Part shown: positions 29,860 to 41,846 of the stretch, piece after piece
How positions within the stretch are numbered: the first letter of the stretch is position 1
Layout: every line of letters starts with the position of its first letter
Source: Diplonema japonicum
Lineage: Eukaryota; Euglenozoa; Diplonemea; Diplonemida; Diplonemidae
DNA length: 64,000 bases
Assembly: GCA_964019335.1 (NCBI GenBank)
Contig: OZ025671.1
Coordinates: 1 to 64,000, forward strand
Direction: 5' to 3'
Translations under genes and position numbers: made by a program
Notes under the pieces: model-generated
Told to the model about the DNA's origin: nothing
The model's input: the letters and a program-made list of their open reading frames with translations, nothing else
Database searches by the model: none

Positions 29860-30040
29860 GACTGGCCGTTGTTTGTACGTGCCGGGTAAAACCTGGAGAC
29901 GTTTGTCAACCCGAAACACGTTGCCAACGTTCCCCTTTTGTTTAGACAAGTCAAAGACTCGTTCTTGCAAAAAAAAAAAAAAAAAAAAGGGGGGGGAATT
30001 CTAAAGAGGGCTTCCCTCAGGAACCCTTAATGTTGGCTGC

Positions 30041-33000
30041 TCAAGCCCTGGGCCCTTGCGAGCCCAGGGGGGTGGATCGACCACCCTGGGGCCCCCTCAC
30101 ATCTCGTTGGACAGGGCCCTTCCCGACCTTAGCGGCGCGTTGGGCCGACTGGGTCTCGTGGGAAGGTACCCTTTTTCTGGCGACCTTTTCCCCGCCCTCT
30201 ACCCGGACATCGGGGTTGGAGGTTTCTGGGGTACTGACCTCCGGAGAGAGGCGCCCCCCGCCTTCAGCCCCCAGCACGGGAGACTGCGACGGACGAGCGG
30301 GCGAAGGCTCTCTGTCCACACCGGAGGGGGCCGAATGTGCCTCCGTCCCGTCCGACTCGCACAGGTCCGCGGCCATGGACACCACGGGCGCCTCCGGGAA
30401 CCTCGCCTCTGGAGAGTAGAGCCCTGCACCGCTCGCCCCCGGAATGGGAGATTGCGCCGTTTCGCCTTCCTCCTGCGGCGGCCTGCTACCCACGGCCAAG
30501 GGGGTCAGGGAAGGGGGCGGAACCGCTCCGAACAGCACGCGCATGCCAGCGGCCAGGCTCGATTCTCTTACGTCCAGCTGGCCGCGACCCTTCTTCACTT
30601 TTGGGGTCCGCTGGGCGGACTGAGCCTCATTCGAGGGCACCCTCTTCCTCGCCAGACCCCTGTTCCCACTGACCTCCGGCGAATCAATCTCGAGGGGCTC
30701 GGGCGCGGTCCCGTCCTCCACCGCCGCTCCCGTCTGGATGGGGGGCTCATTAGCTTCACCTTCCGCCTGGGCAGGGGACTCCCCTCCTTCCTCCTGGATG
30801 TGGGACTCATCACCCTCCGACTGAGTAGGGGATTCGCTATCCTCCACCTGGATGCTGGATCCACTGCCCTCCGTCTGAGTGGGGGACTCACCCACCTCCG
30901 CCTGGGTGGGAGACCCAGCCTCCTCCTCCTGGGCGGGGAGCTCCCGGACATGGGACTCACCACCCTCCGCCTGGATAGGGGGTTCGACGCCTTCCGACTG
31001 GATGGGGGACTCCTCCTCCCCGTCCGCCTCGAAGAGAACCCGCGCCACGTAAACTTCGTCTGACTCTAGTTGGACTGGGAACCAGGGGCGGACCGCAGGC
31101 CCCCTGACGTCCAGCAACGCTGGGTGCCTCTGTACCTTGGGATCCCTCTGGGCGGACAGGGCCTCGTTGGACGGGACCCTCTTCCTCACCAGGCTTTCCC
31201 CGATGGCTCCCACAAGCGTCACGGACGGTGTGTTCCCCGTGCTCCTGGCCTCCGGAGAGCCTGACTCACGGTCTCCCCCAAGCCTTGCCCTGTCCCCCTC
31301 CGACGAAGGGGGGCCTCGGGCAGCCCCTTCCAACACCGCCGCCACAATGGGGGAGTCGCACCCTCCTCCGAGCACCGACTGGGAGGCCCTTGGGGTTAGC
31401 ACCGCCGCTCCCTGTGAGGGTTGTGTCGTCCCCAGGCCGCTTTCTCCCGCGGGTACAGGAGAGAAGACATCCGCCTCCAGGATCGCCATGATCTGCTCCC
31501 TAGAGAACGCGCCCAGCCCGGTCCGCTCCACCTCCTGGCTCACCGCCGCTGGCGGGCCTCCGGCTTCTGCCGCTTCCAGATCGGGGCTCCCTTCGTCCTC
31601 CCTCATCGGGCTGGCCGACCCGGGTGACTCCGAACCTCCCTCCCCTCCGGCGCTCTGCAACTCTGCGTCCCCTTCTCCGACCCCGGGGCCTTCGCTGCTG
31701 GACTCTGGGGCGGACGAGAGGACTTCCTCCATCGAAGATGACGGTGAGGGCCCCCCCTCCCCTTCCTGCGGCCCCTGCCACGACATCTGGTCGTCCTCCC
31801 TTCCCGAGGGGGACGGAGAGAGGGGAAACTGGTGGTTGCTCGGTTCTCCACTTACCTCAGCCCGTCCCTCGAGCAGGAGTGGCCCCATAGGCTCATCCCC
31901 CTCTGATGCCTGTGGCGGGGTTAGGCCCCCCTCAACCTCCGTCTGGACCGTCCCCTGCGAGCCCTCCTCCTCCATTCCTTCGGGCAATACGGCTTGGATG
32001 GTGTTTTCTGTGCCAGTGTTCCCCTCTGATGCCTGCGGCGGAGTCAGGCCCCCCTCAACCTCCATCCGGTCCGTTCCCTGCGCGTCCTCCTCCTCCATTC
32101 CTTCAGGCAATGCGGCTTGGATGGTGTTTTCTGTGCCAGTGTTGCCCTCCGAGGAGGAGTCGGAGGCGTCCGACTGAGACGTCCCCTCCATGGGTTCCCC
32201 ACCCTCTATCGAATCACTCTTCTCCTCCTCCTCCTCCACGGACATGTCGGTCGGGCCCACCTCCTCCGCCGGGGTGGAGGTGTATCCCAGCGACGTCCCT
32301 CCGCCCTGCCCATCCCCGCTCTCTTCCGTGTCCTCCTCCATCAAGCCGGGCTCCTCCTCCTGAGGACTTCCCTCCCCCATGGACAAGTCGGCTGTTTCGT
32401 TTTCTTTAGAACCTGAGATGTCCACCCGCGGGGCAGCGGGGCCTGCCTGCGGGACCCACCCTTCTGCGAGCGAGCTCCCTGCCGTATCATCCTCCATCGC
32501 GTCGGGGCTGGAGACGTCTGGTAGCGGCACTGCCTCCCAGGGCTCCCTCACCTCCGTCGCGTCAGGGGTCCCCCCCTCCCCCGCGGGGGCCAAGTCCGTC
32601 CCTCCGACGACCGGGGGGGCGGCGGGGATGTCCGCCTGCGGAGCACCGCCCTCCAGCCCGTCCTCGCTTTCCACCTCCATCAAGCCGAAGTCCTCCCCCT
32701 GCAATGAGAGAGGGCCTGTCTGCAACTCCGCCTGCTCCTCTGGCATGTCCTCTGCCGGGTCCTCCTCCATCGCGCTGGGGCCATCCTGCGTCGTGCACAC
32801 TTCCTCCTCTCCAGCGGGCATGTCGGCTGATTCGGTTTTTGTCGTGCCTGACGCGTCCTCCGTCGAGGGTGGGGGGGCGCCCGCTGCCTGGGCTTCCTCG
32901 TCTCCTGGGCCATCGGGGGGGATGTCTGGGGCCGGGGGTGGGTCGGGCGGTGCTTGTGTCTCTTTGATCGGGTGCCTCCTCCTCGTCTCCACTGCCACCT

Positions 33001-36000
33001 CTCTCATGAGGGCTACGCTCAGTTCCTCTGTCATGGTCCTATAGACCTCCGTCGCGTCCCGCTGCCTCTTCTTCGCCACCTCCGCCGCGATCCTCTTCAG
33101 CACCCTCCTGGCGTCGGTCCCGAACCCGCCAAACGTCTCCAGAGCACAGGGGGTGAACCGTATCCGGGCTCTCTCGCAGTCGCTCGCGTACTTCGCCCGC
33201 TTCGACTCCGCCTGTTTCTCCGCAGCCGCCCCCGGAACCGCCATTGCCGCCGCCAGGTGGGCGCTCGCACACGGGTGGACCACCGTCACGTCGATGGCCA
33301 GAGGGCCCTCGCCTTCCACCCCCATCGGGAGGTAAACGTCAGCAGGCTTCCTCCCGTCACCCAGGAGGCCTTGTTGCTCCTTCACCGCTTGCAACCCGCC
33401 GCTGTAGCAGTGCTTCACCAACATGTCCCTCACCCTGTCGTGCCTCTTCGTCATGACCGCACCTCTCTTGCAAACCATGGCATGGTCGCCTAGTGCGTCG
33501 TTGTCCTCACCGCACATCGGGCACTTCCCCTCGGACCCGACTGCGGTGCCAAGGAGCCAGCTGGTCAGCGTCCTGAACTCATCGTTCTTTAGTTCGTTAT
33601 TCAAGCCCGTGATCGCCGTCAGCCAAGCCCCTGCTTTGTGAACCTTCAGCGAGTTCAACCTGGCCTTGTCCCTACCACCCGGGGAGCTCCCGAACAGCGC
33701 ACCCCAGGACTTCTCCTCGAGGATCTGCGACATCTTCCTCTGAGGGTACAGCCTCGGGGTGTTTCGCAGCAGGTCCACGGAGAGCCTGTCAGGATCGTCG
33801 GCTGCGAGGTGGCCGTTGAACCACTCGACCCCCCACTCCCAGCCACCCGCCAGTGAAGCGTCCCAGTCGTACCCCCCCAGGATCTCCGACGCCAGCTCCT
33901 GGGTCGCCGCCAGCGAGGCCATGTTCGCCACTAGGGCGTGTTCGCTGCAGCTGCGAAGGCCCATCCCTCCCCTCCTCGTCGCAAGCTTCGCCTGGCTCCA
34001 CTCCCTCTCCCCGAGCTCCCGGGCAAGAAGGTGCTCCATCGCCCCCTTCACCAGGCCGTCGAATTCCGTCAAGGGGCCCGCTAGCTGCGTGTGCGGTACC
34101 GTGCGCATGAGGTGGACCATCTTGCTGTACGAGCTGCAGTTCTTCACCAAGGCGTAGCCCGACTGGGTCCTCATCTTCTTCTGCATCTCGAAGGTCTTGC
34201 CCAGGGCCTCGAGCTTCTTTGCCAAGAAGGCCTTCGTGTACTCCGCGTCCCCTATGGGGGTCCCCAGGAGCTCGAAGTTCCCATCCGAGCTCATTTTCTC
34301 CTTGGAGAAACCGGAGAAGCCCCACTCTTCTGGGTCGGTCGGCTTCTCACCAGACACCCAGATCAACTCGCACTTCTGCGGCTTCACCTTCAGGCCTCGC
34401 TTCGCCGACTCCTCTACCACGATGCGGTAGGCCTTCTCCACCTGTCCCCTCTCTCCGGCCAGGAACCCGTCATCGAGGTAGAAGAACTGGAGGTCCAGAC
34501 TTGTATCCGCCCTTATCTTCTCCAGTACTGGCTGCAGCGCGAGGGAGAACAGCAACGGACCCACCGGGTCGCCCTGCTGGACCCCCTCCCTCGAGAGTAG
34601 CTCCGTCCCCTCGTGGAACAGCTTGGATGGGTGTCTGTAGCAAGATTCGGCCCACTTGTACCCCTTGGGAACCTTCGCGCACGCCTCCTTTAGCATCTCG
34701 TACCTGCTGATTGTGTTGAAGGCGTTTGCGTAGTCTATCTTGATCGCCACTCGGGATACGTCGTCCTGTTTCGCCTTCTCCACGTACTGCCTTGTCGCGT
34801 GGACAGCCGCCTCCATCCCCGCGGGGACCGCCACCCCGATCTGGCCCCCCTTCCTCAGGTAGGACTTGGCCACTTCCGCCCCTTCCTTGTCAAGGATTGC
34901 CTTCCCTACAAGTCGTCTCAGGCTCTCTCCTACGGCGATCGGACGGACTCCCCTGTCCGGTTTCCGCAGCGGAATCAAGCTCGCCCCTAGTAGCACCGGT
35001 GCCACCTCAGCCGGAGTCTGACCTCTGGCCATGATATTGCACACCTCGGTGAGAGCCGCCAGGGCCCCTACTTCCGTCACCACGCCGTCCACCCCGTCCT
35101 TCAGGTGTTGGGCGCTCAACCCAGTCGGCCCAGCCGCTTTCCCCTTGTCAAAGTCCCGGACCATGCTCAGAACGTCGACGGCCGTGACGTCCTCGAAGGA
35201 GTCAGCCGGATTCAGTTCTAGCCCCGAGGGGTCAACCGATGCCTCAGGGTGGAGGCCCAGGAGCTTCTCGAAGGTCTCGGTGGAGTCCTCCGCCAACCCT
35301 CCCGCAGTTAGCGCTGCGTTGGCTCTGGAGAAGCGCCCATCCCTGCACAGCGTCTCCCCTCTCTTCAGCCTGGATTCGTCGTCTGGATCCTTCGAGACTC
35401 TCTTCTCCGATAGGGGGACTCCGTTCCACACCTGCTGGTACTCCCCTCTGATCCAGGCCTCCAACTTCTGCTTGGCGCTGCTCTCCCCGGACTTCCGACG
35501 TGCCTTTCCACCCCTGCGTCTGCCCAGGCAAGCCTTCGGAAGCATCAGGAGCAGCACCCACGACAGGTAGGAGTTCTCCTGCTTCACCCTCACCAGTGCC
35601 GTCTTCAGCGCCAGACTCCACAACCCTTGGAGCGGGACGGGGATGTGCTTCATGAGGCCCACTTTCCGGGTGGCCACCTCCTCCAGAGAAGGAAGTGCGT
35701 CCCGGCTAGGGGCCGCCTTCACATCCACGGGACCCCCAGGAGCGCTGTACCTGGCGATGCACCTGACGTGAGCCGCCTCCCGTTCGCCCACCACCGACCC
35801 ACACACGCAGGTCTTGAGGCCAAACTTCTTCAGCTCCTGCGGGAGTACCTCCTCGTCCAGCAGGTGGTCGTTCAAGTGGGACTTCAGCAGTTCCCACCCC
35901 AAGATCGCCGGGCCTCCCATGTGGGACGACCTCTCGCACCCCCTCACCGGGCACTGGAAACTCCTGACCTTGCTGTCCAGTCGTGGGGCATCCTTCATGT

Positions 36001-38937
36001 GGTGTCCGTTGGGCCTGATGGAGGACTCCGGCATCAGGAGGTGGGCGAGGTCCAGGATGGCGGGCCTGGTCCCCGAGGGGGCTAGCCTCGCCTCCACCGC
36101 CCAATCCACCAGGGTGGACTTTCCGCCCTCCGAGACCAACACAGGCCTGTAGTGGGATCCCGTGAAGCCAAGCACCACCGTATCCTCCGGTTCCCTTGCC
36201 TCCCCGAGCTTCAAGACCTGGGCGTCACCCCCGGTCACGACCACGACCGTCTTTTGCCAGACCTCCACCGCCGCCTGCAGACAAAGGTGGTCCCCCCACT
36301 CCCCTTGCTTTGCCATGTAGTGGATGTAGGCCTCAAAACCGATCGGATCCACAAAGCTCTCGAACCTGCCCCTGTTGTCCCTTATGTGGTTGACCACCCG
36401 ACTCCTCACCTCTCCGTGTCGTTCCTTCTCCCCCAGCAGCACCACCGCCAGAGAGCGGAACAAGCAATCCCCTCCGCCCCCAGCATCCTCCTCCTTGGCA
36501 CCCACCTCGTGCAGGATCGACTCCCTGGTGACAGACGAGCCCGATATCCCACGGACGAGGCGGGAGGGCTCCTTCTCGGGCTTGGGCCGGCAATTCACGC
36601 ACCGCTCCTTGTTCCCCGCCGTGAACAGCACGCTGCACCCTCCGCAGATCGCGAAACCCATCGCCTTCGCGTTCTCTGGCGTGAGCTCTCCGGCGTGGGT
36701 CTTCGACAGGTGGTACTGCAAGCCCGCCTTCGACGAGTGCTCTTTCTTACCCTTCTCACACAGCAGGCACTCCCACACTCCGTCGGTCCTTCGGGAAGCC
36801 CCGGCCGTGCTCCTACTGGTGGCAGGGGGGCCTCCGGCTGCGCCTGGGGGCGGAGGCGGGGGTGGGGGTTGGGAAAGCGTTGCTCCGCCTTTGAGCGAGG
36901 AGGCTTCTAAGGGGAGGGGGGGCACGGGGCTCCGATAGACCACCCTGGTATAGGGCCCCCAACGTCTCCTGGCCACCCACCTCTTCCTCGCAAGGTGTTT
37001 CCCGGCCCTCGACCTGATGGCCCTCCTGGCCATCGCAGCCCTCTCCTCCGCTTCCGCTATCCCGATGAGCCGGGCTGCAACAGCTGGAGGGGCGGGACCG
37101 CACCCCTTCTTCTTGCAGGCTTCCCTTTCCCTCCTCTTCTCGACCCTTCTCTGGCGGTGCAGCCTCCTCCGCTCCCTGTCAGCGATTTCCCTAGCCTTCT
37201 CCCTGGCCTGGGCCCTCTCCTCGCGGCGCCTTTGGAGGGTGGCCTCGCTACGGTGTCTCCTCCTCCGACCCTTCGTCACCGTCTGCCTCGTCTTCCGGGG
37301 TCCCGGGGCCAACCAGGGTACTCCCCCTCCATTCCTCCCCTGCGGGGCGCGCTCCGGCTTCCATCTTTCCTCCTGGGCCACCGCCCCCACCACCCCCTGG
37401 AGGGTGGTGGAAACGGGGGCCAGGACCCCCCTCCTGTTAGTGAGTGTGGGTGTGTTTTTTTGTTTATTTTCCACCCTCAAAAAAAGTCCCGGACCCATTC
37501 GGATCCGGGTGTAAAGGGGGGGTGACAATGGGGGGGCCGAAGGGGCGCTAACCTCTCTAGGGAGAGCACCCTTCTCTTTTTTCTTCTTATCCTCCTTCTG
37601 GGAGGAAACAAAGGGGGGGGAATCCACTTGGGGGGGGTTTGCAAGGGGGGGATTTACAAGAGGGGGGACAGATAAACCATAAATAGAAGAAGCAGAGGAA
37701 GGGGCGCTACCCTCTCTCGGGAGTGCACCCTTCCCTTTTTTTTTTTTCTTATCCTCCTCCTGGGAGGGAACAAAGGGGGGGGGATCTACAAGGGGGGGGT
37801 TTACAAGGGGGGAATTTACAAGAGGGGGGACAGATAAACAAGAGAAAGAAGAAAAAGAAGAAGCGGAGGAAGGGGGGGAGTTTACAAGAGGGGAGACAGA
37901 TAATCCAGAGATAGAAGAAGCAGAGGAAGGGGCGCTACCCTCTCTCGGGAGTGCACCCTTACCTATTTTTTTCTTGTCCTCCCCCTGGGAAGAAACAAAG
38001 GGGGGGGAATCTACAATGGGGGGGTTTACAAGGGGGGAATTTACAAGAGGGGGGACAGATAAACAAGAGAAAGAAGAACAAGAAGAAGCGGACACCTCCT
38101 TCGCACTCTCTTTCCTTCTCCCCACAAACACAGTTTTTTTTTTTTCTATTTCCTCCACAGAGGACACAGAGGGGGAGGGGAGGGGCACGGGGCAGCCAAC
38201 CGTCCGCAGGGTGATCGACACCCTGGAGCCCGAAGAACACCCTTCGGGGATGTGGTGGGTCCATTCGTAGCGGGCCTCACCCTCCAGAATGGCCCAGGTG
38301 AAGGGAGGCACCAGGTACTCCCGCCGTACGAGAGGATGAGGACCACTGGTCCCAACCTCACGTCGTCGGTGTGGTGGGCGATTCCACACCCAGGCTCGTA
38401 TCGATTTACGAGCACCTGGTCTGGGGTGATCCCCAGCCCCGCTGCGGTGGCCACCTCCGCCACCCAACCCCTGGCCCCCTCTGGGATCGGGGTGGTGCGG
38501 CGCACTTTGGCACGGGCACCCACCCACCTGAAACCAAATTGGAGGGTTTCCCTCCCTTTGTTCCCCGAAATGGACTCCCACCCCCCCGAGAGCAAGGTCT
38601 CTGGGTGGGTGGGAGCTGGGCCTGTTCTTAAGCCCGGGGGGTGGTCCCCTCCCGTGAGCACCCACCCTCCTTCTTTCTTTTTTTCCCCCCTCTCAGTCTT
38701 CAGGCGGGTGGCGGTGGCGGCTGCGGAATCGGGAGCGGGCGCGCTGGCTGCGGGTGGTTCTATTTTTTTATGTTTTTTATTATTTTTTACGACATCTAGA
38801 GGGGATCTAAGGGGAGGGGAGGGGTCATACTGCCCGGCCAGATTTCGGTCTGGTCGGGTGGTCGGCTTGGTCGGCGTCTCTCGTAGGCGTTCCTCCTGCG
38901 GGCGGCGGTCTCCGACGACGTTTCGTCTAGGGTCCAT
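30041..38937 (-). pseudogene. Retrotransposon polyprotein, copy IV, frameshifted in the AlkB domain
   Basis: The genuine ATG is at 38937. An in-frame loss of 12 codons near 38092 lies in the Pro-rich repeats (the lost tract is bounded by a short GGA repeat). A net 40-bp loss near 38316, between the HxD motif and the second metal-binding His of AlkB, shifts the frame, and translation from the ATG stops after 263 codons at 38146. Downstream of the lesion the long frame is open to the TGA at 30041, so zinc fingers, OTU, RT and RLE remain readable but are detached from the normal start. One residue in the basic region agrees with copy I rather than with II and III. Full-length activity is unlikely. 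Confidence 0.9.
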
Positions 38938-39078
38938 TTTTATTTTTTTTTTTTTTGTGTTGAGGGGGGAGGGGATCCTTTGCTAAACGGCAGGCGGGCC
39001 GGGCCGAAACAACCCCCCCAGACGACGACGAACGGACACCGAGCGGACGCAGCAGGCACCAACAAAAACACAGACGAC

Positions 39079-39116
39079 CAATAAAGTACAGAAACTGTAG
39101 CTTTAGAATCGTTGGT
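39079..39116 (-). other. Spliced-leader sequence at 5' end of copy IV
   Basis: Identical 38-nt SL. The flank just upstream (minus strand) ends CCCCCTTTTTAAAAAAA, the tail of a different element. The SL therefore starts at the same base despite an unrelated neighbour. Confidence 0.88.
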
Positions 39117-39547
39117 TTTTTTAAAAAGGGGGACTTGAGAAAATAAATAAAAAGGGGGACTTGAGAATGTTTTTTTTTTTTTTTTTCTTCAAAAGACACA
39201 CAAGGCACGATAAATCTTAAGAGAAAATAAAAATATTCCAAAACAGACAATCAAGTTCCAACCTGGGAGGAAGGCATGGGTTTCTCTTTTTCTTTATGGG
39301 AGGGAGAGGGGAAGAAGAAGAAGCAACTCCAAATGATAAAAATTCAAAAATAAAAATCTCAAAAAAGGCTTAAAAGAAGAAGAGGCAAATTCAAAAACAT
39401 ACTAGGGAGGAATGAGTGGGGCAGGGGGTAAAATTTAGGAGGGGGAAAGAGGGAGAATCAAAAAAGGGGAAAGGGGCAGAGTGGCCAATGTCCATGCGAA
39501 AAAGCATAGAGCGGGGGAAGAAGAAAATCAAAAACAGGAAAAACACA

Positions 39548-41674
39548 TCACCACAAAAGAAAAAAGAAAAGCAAGAGGGAGAACAGGGCGACCCAGGCCC
39601 ACGCCCCCAGGTGCTCCCATCTCACCCCTTCCTTGCTGTGTCCCGTCCGTCTGCGGTGCCTCCTTGTGCCGGTTGCAGCCCCAGGTGCCGGGATTCTGGG
39701 TGCCAGGGGTTGGGCTCCAGGCGTTCCCACCTCGGTCCGCTTCAGCCCCATTGCAGGGTCATCTGGCTTCTGTTCCAGGGCGGCCTCGTGTTCCTCTCTG
39801 CGGGCCCTCCTCCTCCCTTCTTTCCTCGCACGACGGTGCCTTTTCTTCTCCTGTCTGGCAGCCTCCCTCGCCCCCTCCCTCGCCTTGGTCCTCTTCTCCC
39901 GACGCCTCTGAAGGGCCGCTTCGCTCCTGTGCCTCCTCCTGTTCTTCTTCCGCTTGGGCGCTGGCTTAGGTTCCCTGCCACCCATGGCAATCCAGGGGGC
40001 TCTTTTCTGTCTTCTCACAAGGGTGTGCAGTGGTGCTCTCACGTCGCTCGCAGCCTCCGCCCCAACCACACCTTGGCGGGCGGTGGGGGTGGGTGCTGGG
40101 TCCCCCTGGTTGTTTGAAAAGAAAAAAGGTTCCTCCTTGTTTGTTTTTTTTTTTTCTTTCCCTTCCACCCTCAAAAAAAGCCCCCGGCCCTTGGGGACCA
40201 GGGTGTACACCTCCGTAGAGGGTCCAGAAAAAATGGGGGGCAGAGAGGGAGGGGCACTACCTTCTCTCGGGCGTGCTGTCTCTCCCTCTGCCTTTTTTTC
40301 CTCCGAAGAGGGTCTGTTTTTCACCTCCGTGGAGGGTCCCTCTGGAGAGGGCTCTATAAAAGAAAAAGGGGGGGACGAATGGGGGGGAGGAACACTACCC
40401 TCTCTCGGGAGTGCCACCTCTTCCCCTCTCTCTCTGTTTTCCTCCGAAGAGGGTCTGTTTTTTACCTCCGTGGAGGGTTCCTCTGGAGAGGGCTCTAAAA
40501 ATGAAAAAGGGGGGGACAAATGGGGGGGAGGAGCACCACCCTCTCTCGGGAGTGCCACCTCTTCCCCTTTCTCTCTATTTTCCTCCGAAGAGGGTCTGTT
40601 TTCCTCCGAAGAGGGTTCTAAAAAAAAAAGGGGGGCGGGTGGGGCACTATCCTCTCTTGGGAGTGCCACCCCCCCTTGCCCACAAAAAAGGGGATCTAAA
40701 AAAGGGGGTTCGTCTGTTAACCCAGGGGATGGGTCTTCCTGGGGTGTGCGGGTGAGCTTGGGGCCTACCGCACGCAGGGTGATCGACACCCTGACACCAG
40801 TGGACATCCCGGACGGGATGTGGTGCGTCCACTGGTGTCTCGCTTCACCTTCCAACAATGCCCATGAGAAGGGGGGCACCAGGTATTTCGCCACCCTGTC
40901 CCCCCTCCTCATGACCATTGTGGTCTCGGCTCCGTACGAGAGGACTAGGACAATCGGTCCCAGCCTCGCGTCGTCCTTGTGGGCGGCAATCCCACAACCA
41001 GACTTGTACTTGTTGACAAGTACCTGGTTGGGGACCACCTCGAGCCCTGCGGCGGCGGCCACCTCCCTCACCCACCCCTCCGCCCCCCCTGGGATCCCCG
41101 TGGTGGGGCGCACCTTGGCGTTCGTCCCCTCCCACCGGTACCCGTATTGGAGGGTCTCCCTCCCTGAGTTCCCAGACAGGGCCTCCCACTTTCCTGAAAG
41201 CAGGGCTTTCGGGAAGGCAGGGGCCGGGCCCGTCCTCAACCCGGGAGGGTGTTCACCATACACCAGTACCCACCCCTTTTTTTCTCCCTCTTTTCTTCCC
41301 TCTTCAACAATAGCAGGGTCGGCTGCAGGGGTCGTGGTCGCGGCGGTCGTGGCTGCGGCAGGGGCGGCTGCGGCGGTCTCAGTTGCGGCGATCAGGGCGG
41401 CAGGGTCGGCTGCGGCGTTCAGGGCGGCTGGGGCGGCCGTGGCTGTAGCAGCGGCGGTCAAAACCGCGGTCTCTGCTAGTGATTTTTTTATTTTATTTTT
41501 TTTTTCTAAAGGGGGGTGGGGGGATCTAGGGGGTGGGGGTGGGGATTCATACTGCCCAACCAGATAGTCTGGTTGGGTCGGCCCTGGCGTCGTGTGCAGC
41601 CTGGCGGCCTGTCGGGGTTCCTTCTCCCTGCGGTTTGCGCGGTCACCTCCTCTTGCGTTCCGTCTTGGATCCAT
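39548..41674 (-). CDS. AlkB-domain protein of the short SL-headed element
   Basis: The ORF has 708 codons and opens MDPRRN like the big element. An Ala/Thr-rich low-complexity N-terminus (about 68-125) leads into an AlkB-type domain, about 135-304, roughly 70% identical by eye to the big element's. All expected ligands are kept: H232-x-D234, H284 in WTHHI, R295 and R301. Pro/Ser/Glu-rich repeats with the recurring ALPREG motif follow, then the basic RRHRSEAALQRRRE region. Homology ends about there; the last 30 residues are hydrophobic filler coded by A/T-rich UTR-like DNA, so the natural C-terminus was probably lost by deletion. Conservation of catalytic residues across this divergence points to selection on the dioxygenase. 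Confidence 0.85.
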   Translation of the reverse strand: MDPRRNARGGDRANRREKEPRQAARLHTTPGPTQPDYLVGQYESPPPPPRSPHPPLEKKNKIKKSLAETAVLTAAATATAAPAALNAAADPAALIAATETAAAAPAAATTAATTTPAADPAIVEEGRKEGEKKGWVLVYGEHPPGLRTGPAPAFPKALLSGKWEALSGNSGRETLQYGYRWEGTNAKVRPTTGIPGGAEGWVREVAAAAGLEVVPNQVLVNKYKSGCGIAAHKDDARLGPIVLVLSYGAETTMVMRRGDRVAKYLVPPFSWALLEGEARHQWTHHIPSGMSTGVRVSITLRAVGPKLTRTPQEDPSPGLTDEPPFLDPLFCGQGGVALPREDSAPPAPLFFLEPSSEENRPSSEENREKGEEVALPREGGAPPPHLSPPFSFLEPSPEEPSTEVKNRPSSEENRERGEEVALPREGSVPPPHSSPPFSFIEPSPEGPSTEVKNRPSSEEKKAEGETARPREGSAPPSLPPIFSGPSTEVYTLVPKGRGLFLRVEGKEKKKTNKEEPFFFSNNQGDPAPTPTARQGVVGAEAASDVRAPLHTLVRRQKRAPWIAMGGREPKPAPKRKKNRRRHRSEAALQRRREKRTKAREGAREAARQEKKRHRRARKEGRRRARREEHEAALEQKPDDPAMGLKRTEVGTPGAQPLAPRIPAPGAATGTRRHRRRTGHSKEGVRWEHLGAWAWVALFSLLLFFFLLW

Positions 41675-41846
41675 TTTTTATTTTTTTTATTTTTTTTTAA
41701 AGTGTGTGTTGGGGGAGGGGATCCTTTCGGTAAGCGGCGGGCAGGCCGACAGGCAAAACAACCCCCCCGGACGACGGCGACGACGGACGACGGACGCAGC
41801 AGCAAACCCAGGCAGAGGCGGCAGGCACCAGCAGAACACGAACGAC

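Larger units (their letters stand above)
28534..39116 (-). mobile_element. SL-headed non-LTR retrotransposon, copy IV (10,583 bp, damaged)
   Basis: The upstream-most full unit of the array. It is 76 bp shorter than the others, which is fully explained by two deletions in the 5' part of the ORF (about 36 bp near 38092 and a net 40 bp near 38316). Its 3' region is like copies II and III. Its SL (39079-39116) is preceded not by another copy of itself but by the A-rich end of the shorter relative at 39117-41884, so this is the boundary of the homogeneous array. Confidence 0.9.

Noticed and set aside
30041-38665. A 2874-codon protein starting at 38665 in copy IV
   Set aside because: The first about 115 codons are an out-of-frame shadow of the AlkB region joined to the true frame by the 40-bp deletion. 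The real start is at 38937 and the copy is frameshifted.
1-39116. An LTR retrotransposon, or a CRISPR array because of the regular repeats
   Set aside because: No long terminal repeats, integrase or RNase H; the repeat period is 10.7 kb with coding content, and short repeats are not spaced as in CRISPR. The sequence is eukaryotic.
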